From positions 1 through 40,161 of the forward strand of contig JAGXGX010000088.1 in assembly GCA_024636515.1 (NCBI GenBank): a stretch of 40,161 bases of DNA. Reading direction: 5' to 3'. The notes under the pieces were generated by a model that was given only the letters and a program-made list of their open reading frames with translations, had not been told where the DNA came from and ran no database searches. Shown here in pieces: positions 28,351 through 37,000 of the stretch (position 1 is the stretch's first letter; every line of letters begins with the position of its first letter). Source of the DNA: Roseovarius sp. (GTDB taxonomy: Bacteria; Pseudomonadota; Alphaproteobacteria; Rhodobacterales; Rhodobacteraceae). The position numbers and the translations under genes were made by a program.

Positions 28351-29021
28351 TCTGCGTCGATCCGGTAGCCGGAGCCGCGCACTGTTTCGATAATCTCGGT
28401 CGCGAAGGGTTTGTCGACCTTGCGGCGCAAGCGGCTAATATGAGTGTCGACCACATTGGTCATCGGGTCGAAATGAATGTCCCAGACGGCCTCCATCAAC
28501 ATTGTTCGGGTCTGGACGCGGCCCTTACGGCGCAGCAGATGCTCCAGCAGCGAAAATTCGCGGGGCAGCAGATCAATCGGCTGACCAGCGCGCTTCACCT
28601 TGCGTGTCAGCAGGTTCATCTCCAGATCGGCCGCGGTCAAAACTGTCGGCTCATCCTGCATCTGTGGACGGCGCCCGAGCGCTGCGATGCGGGCGCTGAG
28701 TTCGCCAAAAGCGAAGGGTTTAACTAGATAGTCGTCCCCGCCAGAATTCAGGCCTTCGATCCGGTCGTCAACCCCACCAAGAGCGGTCAGAAACAGGACG
28801 GGCGTGCGATTTTTCGCCCCGCGCAGCGTTTTGACAAGGCTGATCCCGTCTACGCCCGGCAACATGCGGTCGACGATCAGCACGTCATAATATCCGATGC
28901 TGGCCTGCACCAGTCCTTCGGCTCCGTTGGCGATCAGGTCTACGGAATGGCCTTCTTCGCGCAACCCGTCAGCAATGTAGGCCCCGGTTTTCTTGTCGTC
29001 TTCGATCACCAGAATTTTCAT
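28347..29021 (-). CDS. OmpR-family response regulator
   Basis: MKILVIEDDKKTGAYIADGL, DVLIVDRMLPGVDG, DDYLVKPFAFGEL, winged-helix LPREFSLLEHLLRRKGRVQTRTMLMEAVWD. Confidence 0.96.
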   Translation of the reverse strand: MKILVIEDDKKTGAYIADGLREEGHSVDLIANGAEGLVQASIGYYDVLIVDRMLPGVDGISLVKTLRGAKNRTPVLFLTALGGVDDRIEGLNSGGDDYLVKPFAFGELSARIAALGRRPQMQDEPTVLTAADLEMNLLTRKVKRAGQPIDLLPREFSLLEHLLRRKGRVQTRTMLMEAVWDIHFDPMTNVVDTHISRLRRKVDKPFATEIIETVRGSGYRIDAE

Positions 29022-29090
29022 GATTTACCTGCTGTCAAAAATCGGCGGGACAATGCGCCCCGCCGACCCAATCCTATCATAAGAGTGGGT

Positions 29091-29435
29091 TTAGTTGCTT
29101 TCGTTTTCGGTGTCGTCTTTGTCGGTCGGCGCGGCTTTGACAGAATTGTCTGCCGGATTGACCAGATGTTCGCTCATGGTGCCGTCCGGCATCACGATCT
29201 CGACCTCATACATGCCGGCGTTGGTGCCATCCTCTTCGAACTCCGCGCTCATCGCTTTGCCGCCAGATTGTGCTTCCGCAGCGCTGATCGCGGCGGAGAT
29301 CGAACCGGGCGCGGCCAGAAAAACCTTCGCTTCGGCTGCGCTGGTATCAGCTGCCGCCATCGTCGCGGCACCTGCAAGCAGACCTAGCGACATTAGGGCG
29401 CTGGAGCCCAAGGTCAGGATTGTTGTGCGTTTCAT
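29091..29435 (-). CDS. PepSY-like periplasmic protein
   Basis: Signal peptide; SISAAISAAEAQSGGKAMSAEFEEDGTNAGMYEVEIVMPDGTMSEHLVNPADNSV. Confidence 0.75.
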   Translation of the reverse strand: MKRTTILTLGSSALMSLGLLAGAATMAAADTSAAEAKVFLAAPGSISAAISAAEAQSGGKAMSAEFEEDGTNAGMYEVEIVMPDGTMSEHLVNPADNSVKAAPTDKDDTENESN

Positions 29436-29560
29436 GTTGCTCTCCGTGGTTGCGGGGCGAGCACCTTGCTGCCCTCTGACATCAAGGTAGGGAGCGATCA
29501 GCGCGGAGGCTTGTCATTCGGATTACAGATATTCCATGTCCGCTGTCTGGCGCGAACGAT

Positions 29561-29596
29561 CTTCGTGCAGATTACAAGATCGCAATCTGCACGAAG
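29561..29596. promoter_or_regulatory. Perfect 13-bp inverted repeat in divergent intergenic region (candidate operator)
   Basis: CTTCGTGCAGATT-ACAAGATCGC-AATCTGCACGAAG between the PepSY operon and the DedA/PAP2 gene. Confidence 0.7.
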
Positions 29597-29684
29597 TGAC
29601 ATGCACATGTGTGGCGGGCATGGGTGTCACCGGGGCCGCCGCCGTTACGCAATTTAAGCCCGCAACTCTGACGAGGAAAATTCA

Positions 29685-31532
29685 GTGCCTCACACCCTCG
29701 ATCAACTGCTGCCGTCTCTGCAATCGCTGGGTCTTTGGACCTATTGGATACTGGCGCTCTTTGCCATGCTGGAAGCGATTGTCTTTACTGGCCTTCTGGT
29801 GCCGGGGGTATTGGCTGTCATTGCCGGCGGCATATTGGTGCAGCGCGGCGCGATCGATTTCTTTGATCTGGCTTGGTTCATCGCCGCAGGAACCATTTTA
29901 GCCAGCGAGATCAGTTTTCAGTTGGGGCGGCTTGCGTCAAGGGGATTGAGCGGTCGCCGGTCGTTCACGACCTCGCGCCATGCCGTCCGCGCCAAAGCCA
30001 TGCTGCAAAAGTATGGCGGCTTTGCCATGGTTATCGGGCGGTTCTTTGGGCCGTTGTCGGCATTCGTGCCATTTTCGGCCGCAATGGCGGGGATGAGCCG
30101 GACGCGATTCACCAGCTGGAATCTCGTCAGTGCGATCCCCTATGCTTTGATTTTACCTGCAATTGGCTACTTCTTTGTCAGTGCGGTGGGGACATTGGGG
30201 GTGGCCGCCCCGCGAATTCTGGTGTTTGCCGCTGCGGTACTCATTGTCTTGAGCGTGATGTGGTTTGTTTTCGCCCGCGTGCAACGGGCGCTGCCGATGC
30301 TGGGCGAAATCCTGCATGCAGTCGTGGCTGGCCTGCTGAAGACACCTTTCATGCAGCGGCTGATCCTTCGGCATCCGGAAATCTCGAGGTTCGTTGCGGC
30401 GCGGTTCGAGACGGCAAAGTTTCTAGGCCTGACTTCGACCGTTCTTGTGGTGCTCTTTATCTACGTTCTCGGGATCTACTTTAACTCGGTTTTCGATTTT
30501 CTGGGATCGCCAGACATCACTGCCGCAGATACCCGCATCGCTAACTTAATATATGGCATCTGGGATACTCGCACGATCGCAGTTGCTGGATGGATCACCG
30601 CGATTGGTGGCTGGCAGGTTGCCGTCACGGCGCTGGTGGGGACCACGGCCGCGCTGCTGATCATGCGCCGGTATGCCCTTGTGGCTGGGCTCTGGCTTAC
30701 CACTGCGGGAAACCAGCTCTCGGTCATGCTATTGAAGAGCTTTTTTGACCGTCCCCGCTCCGCATTGGGGTACTTCACCGAAACCTCGGGCAGCTTTCCA
30801 AGTGGACATGCCGCTGCTTCGGTCGCGGTCTGGGGAATGCTGTTTTATGTCGCATGGCGCGCACGAGTGATGCCTGCGACTGCGGCTGGCCTGATGGCGA
30901 TCACACTGGCCATTTTCATCGGCCTCAGCCGCGTCTATCTGGTGGAACATTATTTGTCAGATGTGCTGAACGGCTATCTCATCGGCGGCTTGTGGCTGAT
31001 CGTCGGGATCGCTTTCTGCGAATGGCGCCGAAAATCTGGCAGCGTAAGAACAACTCCCAAAGGGCGGCCGCTGGCGATTGGCATCGTGTCATTGACGATC
31101 ATTGCCGCGCTTTATCTCGCGTCGACCCTTTCGACGCCGTTGAACAAGGTCGCCGCAGCAACAGCGATCGACGTCAACGACCCACTGGCCATTTTTGCTT
31201 CGGGAATGGCGCAGACCAGCACCGAAACGCTGATTGGTGATCCGCGACAGTCCGTCAATCTCGTTGTCGCCGCGCCAAACTCGCAGCCCATCCGCGCCGC
31301 GCTGGTCGGCGCCGGCTGGGTCCCGGCGCCGAAACCCGGGCCCGGGGTGTTGCTTCAGGCCTACTGGGCTGATTGGACTGGCGGTGCCCTGCCCCAGCCG
31401 CTCGTCATTCCAACATTCTGGAACCACAGGCCAAGCGACTTGGGGTTCGCCCTGCCGGGCAGCGAGGAAGGTGATGGACTGCGCCTCCATGCCCGGTTTT
31501 GGAGGACGGAATATCTGACACCGCAGGGATGA
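29685..31532 (+). CDS. DedA - PAP2 phosphatase - LssY_C-like membrane protein
   Basis: N-terminal DedA: LLVPGVLAVIAGGILVQRG..GRFFGPLSAFVPFSAAMAGMSRTRFTSWN; central PAP2: KSFFDRPRS, FPSGHAAASVAVWG, SRVYLVEHYLSDVLNGY; C-terminal LssY_C-like: VLLQAYWADWTGGALPQPLVIPTFWNHRPSDLGF. GTG start. Confidence 0.88.
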   Translation: MPHTLDQLLPSLQSLGLWTYWILALFAMLEAIVFTGLLVPGVLAVIAGGILVQRGAIDFFDLAWFIAAGTILASEISFQLGRLASRGLSGRRSFTTSRHAVRAKAMLQKYGGFAMVIGRFFGPLSAFVPFSAAMAGMSRTRFTSWNLVSAIPYALILPAIGYFFVSAVGTLGVAAPRILVFAAAVLIVLSVMWFVFARVQRALPMLGEILHAVVAGLLKTPFMQRLILRHPEISRFVAARFETAKFLGLTSTVLVVLFIYVLGIYFNSVFDFLGSPDITAADTRIANLIYGIWDTRTIAVAGWITAIGGWQVAVTALVGTTAALLIMRRYALVAGLWLTTAGNQLSVMLLKSFFDRPRSALGYFTETSGSFPSGHAAASVAVWGMLFYVAWRARVMPATAAGLMAITLAIFIGLSRVYLVEHYLSDVLNGYLIGGLWLIVGIAFCEWRRKSGSVRTTPKGRPLAIGIVSLTIIAALYLASTLSTPLNKVAAATAIDVNDPLAIFASGMAQTSTETLIGDPRQSVNLVVAAPNSQPIRAALVGAGWVPAPKPGPGVLLQAYWADWTGGALPQPLVIPTFWNHRPSDLGFALPGSEEGDGLRLHARFWRTEYLTPQG

Positions 31533-31687
31533 AGCTATTCATTGGGTCGCTGACATCCGAGGACCCGATCGAATGGGCCGTTGATCCCGATGGGTCGGCG
31601 CTACTGCTCAATCCCACTTCCGCGCAACTCGATGCTTTGCTGAGTGCGTTGAGGGTATCGGGCCTGACCGCCCTGCCCGTTCAGTAG
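31529..31687 (+). CDS. Out-of-frame continuation of the LssY_C-like domain (MKLFIGSLTSEDPIEWAVDPDGSALLL...)
   Basis: ATGA overlap with the upstream stop, in the -1 frame; the sequence reads as the expected tail of the LssY_C-like domain. Either a frameshifted 3' end or a small coupled ORF. Confidence 0.5.
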   Translation: MKLFIGSLTSEDPIEWAVDPDGSALLLNPTSAQLDALLSALRVSGLTALPVQ

Positions 31688-31847
31688 CGCGCGTCGCCCC
31701 CGGCATTTAACACCGCGACGCACCCGACAGATGACACCGATGGCATTTAAACGACAATTAGGCACACGGTCGGCATCTTTGCCACCGGCTACACTTGGCT
31801 AACCGCCTCTTCACCCCAGCGTTCAATGGTCTACCGGCACTTTGCCT

Positions 31848-32855
31848 TCAATGTGGATGCATGTCTCGGCCACGCTCTAATTTAAGTCGCGCCTGCGAAG
31901 ACGCCGCGCTAATTTCAGCATTTCGTAGCCCTTTCTGCCCACCTCGCAGCGGCAGTGTGATCTCAAACCCGGCACCGGAGCCGTGCAGAGGGCGCAGGGT
32001 GCCGCCCAGCTTTTCCACCGCCGAGGTCATGATTGTCATCCCCAAGCCGCCCTCTGTGTGAAGGGAAAACCCCGCAGGCAAGCCGTGTCCATTATCGCGC
32101 AATGTGATCCGCAACTGGCCACGTCGAATACGCACGGCGTCCAGCGACAGGATGACGTCATCGCCATCATGGCCGCCATGCTTGACGGCATTCATCGCTA
32201 GCTCGTTCAAAATGATGCAGACTTGTGTCGCGTTATCCGCGCGCAGAGTCACGTCATTGGCCCTGACCTCAAAAATTGCGCCTATGCTTTGCGTGATGTC
32301 GGAGCAGAACGGCGTGAGGAAATCTGCCAGATCGACCTCGCTGTCCGGCGTGCCTTGGCTGAGTTGTCGATGCATTCTGGCGATGGCCGTCAGCCGCAAC
32401 ATGGTACCTTTAAGTGCATCGCGTGCCGAGGCGACATCGGCAATCTCGCGGCTCGCATGTTTCACCATCACGGCGGCCATCTGGATACTGTTGGCGATCC
32501 GGTGATCAATTTCCCTCTCTTGCGCCTCTAAGTCGGTCGCACGGACACCACGAACGGGGCGGGCCCTGGCATCGGCACATAGCCCTCTTGCGGACTTTGG
32601 CCTATGCAGCCGGTTGATACCGTCCTCAATCACCTCCAGCGGAAGATTGGCGGCTCTGCTCATTTCACTCGGATTGAGACCAAGATCGACAAACATTTTC
32701 AGGCTATTTTGCAGGAGCTTCTCACTCACCAACCTAGATTGTACTTTCCAAGGGGCGTCACACTGAGGTGGCATGAATTCGACCTCTGACATCGTAGCTC
32801 TGCAACTATTAAACTTCATCATTGGAACAACACCTTTCTCAACAAAACGAGACAT
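31848..32855 (-). CDS. Sensor histidine kinase, HisKA_2/HWE-like, soluble
   Basis: DHRIANSIQMAAVMVKHASREI H-box; LTAIARMHRQLSQG; NELAMNAVKHGG; LRDNGHGLPAGFSLHTEGGLGMTIMTSAVEKLGGTL. Confidence 0.85.
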   Translation of the reverse strand: MSRFVEKGVVPMMKFNSCRATMSEVEFMPPQCDAPWKVQSRLVSEKLLQNSLKMFVDLGLNPSEMSRAANLPLEVIEDGINRLHRPKSARGLCADARARPVRGVRATDLEAQEREIDHRIANSIQMAAVMVKHASREIADVASARDALKGTMLRLTAIARMHRQLSQGTPDSEVDLADFLTPFCSDITQSIGAIFEVRANDVTLRADNATQVCIILNELAMNAVKHGGHDGDDVILSLDAVRIRRGQLRITLRDNGHGLPAGFSLHTEGGLGMTIMTSAVEKLGGTLRPLHGSGAGFEITLPLRGGQKGLRNAEISAASSQARLKLERGRDMHPH

Positions 32856-33114
32856 TAAGCACCCCGTGGGGGAAAATTGGGATACCGACGCAACAACCGG
32901 CCACGCTAGAATTGCAACGGTTCAATGTTGGACAGTGAACCAGTTGAATGGCCGGAACTCGTTACGCTCAAATACCCCCGCCGGAACCAATAGTTTTTCG
33001 GCGGAGGATGGGTATATGCACCTAATAGGCTTTCAACAGGCGCATGATTTCGTTGAAAATTACTTCTGTCCGGCATCAAGAATACGAATTTGAACAGTCA
33101 GCTTCGTAAGTTCT

Positions 33115-33134
33115 GGTCACAATAAAATGTGACC
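33115..33134. repeat. Inverted repeat GGTCACA-ATAAAA-TGTGACC
   Basis: Perfect 7-bp arms immediately 3' of the 33136-33375 minus-strand ORF; possible weak terminator or operator. Confidence 0.55.
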
Positions 33135-33135
33135 T

Positions 33136-33375
33136 TTAAGGCTCCTTATTGATGTTGTTGAAAACGGATTGCACAGGCCGCGCGATGCCGTAACGGGCAC
33201 GCAGATCGCAGACGTCAATGCGGTTGACCGCAAAGTGCTTGGCGATCTGGGCGTAGGGCATTCCCATTGCAATCAATGCGCGCTGCGGCGCCGGGTCTAG
33301 CGGCCACTTCGCGCCTTCCATGAATGCAAGTTTGAGTACTTCTTCACGCGGATCTGTCTGTGCACTGCTTGGCAT
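33136..33375 (-). CDS. Small hypothetical protein with HTH-like segment
   Basis: 79-aa ORF with ATG start; IAMGMPYAQIAKHFAVNRIDVCDLRARYGI resembles a helix-turn-helix. Confidence 0.5.
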   Translation of the reverse strand: MPSSAQTDPREEVLKLAFMEGAKWPLDPAPQRALIAMGMPYAQIAKHFAVNRIDVCDLRARYGIARPVQSVFNNINKEP

Positions 33376-33422
33376 GTCAAGACCCCCCCTTCATGGACGG
33401 CAATGTAGGTAAGGCGATCGCG

Positions 33423-33791
33423 TCAGAGATCGGGTGCCGAATGCTTGGCGGCAGCGGTGATTATGGCGACCGTCTGCTCGGACATATTCTGGGCATGTTC
33501 CGAATACTGCGCCGTGGCGTTTTCCATAAACTCGCGTTGGTGTCCGGCCAATTCTGCGGGATCGCGGCAAGATGACAGCGAGCGGCAGGCATCTATATTT
33601 GCCTGCAGGCGGGACTGGGAAAACAAATGCATCGTCTTTGCCGTTTCGCTCATTTGGGTCAAAAGCGCAGCATTGGATCGCGCCCAGATATTCGCAGCGG
33701 GACGAATGGTGTCTAACCAATTCTTAGTCTCTTGCGTGGCACGGGTTGGCGCCTCTGGTGATGTCCGCATTGGTGTCTGATCATTGGGCAT
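33423..33791 (-). CDS. Phasin-like protein
   Basis: Amphipathic helical NIWARSNAALLTQMSETAKTMHLFSQSRLQANIDACRSLSSCRDPAELAGHQREFMENATAQYSEHAQNMSEQ, phasin_2-like. Confidence 0.75.
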   Translation of the reverse strand: MPNDQTPMRTSPEAPTRATQETKNWLDTIRPAANIWARSNAALLTQMSETAKTMHLFSQSRLQANIDACRSLSSCRDPAELAGHQREFMENATAQYSEHAQNMSEQTVAIITAAAKHSAPDL

Positions 33792-34099
33792 GTGTGCATC
33801 CTAATTCAAAGGTGTCGACTTTGCGCAAAGAGGGAAGTCGCAGCGCTTGCGCACCTAAACCAGTGCGGCTTTTGGCGCGCGGCACCCTCCTCAGAGCATC
33901 GCCTCCCGATTAAGTTAACGTGGGAACAACCTCAGGGTGAGACTCGGAAACTACGTAGAGCCCTGACCACTCAGCGGGAAGTCGCCAGTCGAAGATAATA
34001 TAGTGCCGTTGCACCTTCTGGGGTCTAATCTGTAGGTGGGCGTTGGTCGCGCGCCCCTGCGGGCACTTCAACCAGAGGTGAACCGCGACAGGTGAACCA

Positions 34100-37000
34100 A
34101 TGGAAAACGAGAGAAACCCAAACACCGCGCAGACACAACGATCTGATAAATCGGCGCTTTTTCCGATTGTGGCGCTTGGCGCCTCCGCAGGCGGCCTAGA
34201 GGTGATCCGAAACCTGCTCAACCTCATGCCAGCCGATACCGGTTGTGCCTTTGTTCTCATCCAGCATCTAGACCCAAACCACAAAAGTATGATGGTAGAT
34301 TTGTTGGCGCGTGATACGACTATGACGGTAGTTCAGGCCACCCACGGCATGGTGGTTGAACCAAACTGTATTTATGTCATTCCACCGCAGAATTTTCTAT
34401 CTGTGTGCGATGGGGAGCTTCGGCTTTTGCATCCTGAACCGCCACACAGGGTGCATCTGCCGTTCGATTTCTTTCTGAGGTCGCTAGCGGCGGAATGTGG
34501 GCCACGTGCCATCGGATTCGTCCTGTCAGGAACCGGCGCCGATGGGAGTGTAGGGCTGACCGCTATTGATGAAGCCGGCGGGCTTGTCATTGCGCAGGAC
34601 CCTAGCGAGGCCGCATATGACGGAATGCCCCTGAATGCGATTGAAACCGGCGCGGTCGCCCAGATATTGCCGCTGGCGGACATCCCTGCTGCGCTGATCG
34701 ACTACGCTGCTAACGTCGCTGTTGATCCTCATCGTGGGCTCGGCCCGGCGCAATCACTTGATGATGAGCCGCTGGCCGCTATCGTTGAACTGCTACGCGG
34801 CCGCACGTCGCAGGATTTCAGCCGCTACAAGAAGGGCACATTGATGCGCCGCATAGGGCGCCGGATGTCGATTTTGGCAATCGATTCAATCAATGATTAC
34901 ATCGACAAACTGCGCAGTGAACGTTCTGAATGCCGAGTGTTGGCAAAGTACCTGCTTATCCATGTCACGCGTTTCTTTCGCGATACAGAACACTTTCAGG
35001 ATTTTGCGCGATGTGTCAGCCCGGAAATGGTGCGCAAGAGCACGCAGGGCGGGCCGATCCGGGTCTGGGTTCCTGCATGCAGCACCGGCGAAGAGGCCTA
35101 TTCCATCGCGATGTTGCTTCTAGAAGAATTCGCCGCCGTCGGGCGCAGTCCTGAACTCAAGATTTTCGCGTCCGACGTCAGCCCGGAGGCCATCGCCTTT
35201 TGTCGCAGCGGTCTATACCCGCCGTCCATCGCGGAGGATGTCCCGCCCCAGAGGCTGGCCATGTATTTCGCGCGCGAAAGCGGCGGCTATCAGGTATCCG
35301 AAGCGCTGCGCAACATGGTTACCTTTACAGTGCAGGATCTTCTGGTCGATCCGCCATTCTCGCAGCTCGATCTCGTCTCGTGCCGCAATATGCTGATCTA
35401 TCTTGAGGCTGGCGAACAAGAAAAAGTGCTGCATCTGTTTCACTACGCATTGCGGGACGACGGATTTTTATGGCTGGGGTCGGCAGAGTCCATCGGCAAT
35501 CTTGCGCAACATTATCAGCGTGTTCAGGGCACGAAACACATCTATCGCCGCATCGGCCACAGCCGCGTGAGGGCCCGCGACAACGCGCCGTCGATCAGCA
35601 GTTTCGCGCGTGCCTTTCTGCCGCGCTCCGCGCGGACGGGCGACAACAACCGATCCAGTCTTGGCGCGGCGGTCCAGCGCCGCCTGCTTGAAATCAGCGC
35701 GCCCGCTACTGTTGTCGTGGATTCCATGGGCCAAGCCCTGTACTTCTTTGGGCCGACTGATCGATACTTGCGCATCGCCGAGGGTATCCCCGGCGATAAT
35801 ATCAGCACGATGCTGCGTAAAGGTCTGTCAATCAAGTACCACGCGGCGATCCGGCAGGCCAAGCGAGATCGAGAAACAACCATCGTCAAGGGCGCTCGGA
35901 TCCGGCGCGACGGCTCTGATTTCGTTGTTCACATCACTGTTCATCCGATGGAGCATAAGGGTGACGCTCTCTTGCTGGTCAGTTTCGTCGACGCGCCCGC
36001 AGAGCATGTCGTGCAATTGTCCGAGCCGCCGGTACCCGGGCGTCACGACGATGACTTAAAACAAGAGCTGGAAATTACGCGAAGGGAGCTTGAAGACGCT
36101 TTGCGGGATCTGGAGGCCTCAAATCAGGATCTGGTCGAGTTCACCGAAGAAGCAGGTATGCTGAACGAAGAATTTATGTCGACCAACGAAGAGTTGGAAG
36201 CGACGCGCGAAGAGCTTCAGTCGCTAAACGAGGAGTTGACGACCTCCAACATCCAGCTTCAGGAGAGCCTTGAGGAGCGCGACAAGACCGCCAGCGACCT
36301 GCACAACATTCTGACCAGTTCCGACATTGCCACCCTGTTTCTAGACGCTGAACTAAACATTCGCTACTTCACACCGGCCGCCGTGCCGTTGTTCAAGTTG
36401 ATCTCCTCCGATATCGGACGGCCGCTTGCCGATCTTTCGATCAACTTCGCCGGTGTCGATCTGATCGCAGATGCAAGACGCGTGCTGGCCGGACAAACGT
36501 CGATCAAGCGCGACGTCGTCAACTCCATGGATGTCTGGTTCCTGTGCAGCCTGTCACCAATGCGTTCACAGACCGATAGCATTGACGGGGTCGTGGTTAA
36601 CCTTGCAGACATCTCGGATCTGGCCGCGGCCAAGGAAAAGGCCGAATTGGCCAACGTAGGCAAATCCCGTTTTCTGGCTGCCACCAGCCACAATTTGCGC
36701 CAACCATTGCAGACGCTCAGCCTAGTGATGGGCGCCATGAAACAGCAGATCAAAAATGACAAGGCGCTGGCACTGCTCAACCGTGCGGAAACCTCTCTCG
36801 GCGTGATGGCAACCATGCTGAACACGCTGCTGAACATCAATCAACTCGAGGCCGGTGTCATATCTCCAAAATTTGCCGACTTCCCGGTCAACAACATACT
36901 CGACACGATCAAGGAGGAGTTTGCCGGAGAGATGGCCGACAAGGGCCTCAAATGGCGGGTCGTCCCCTGCATTCTGACTATCCGCAGCGACCGGCTTCTA

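Noticed and set aside
29873-30484. 203-aa plus-strand ORF inside the DedA-PAP2 gene
   Set aside because: Alternate frame within a strongly supported coding region; Arg/Cys/Gly-rich shadow translation.
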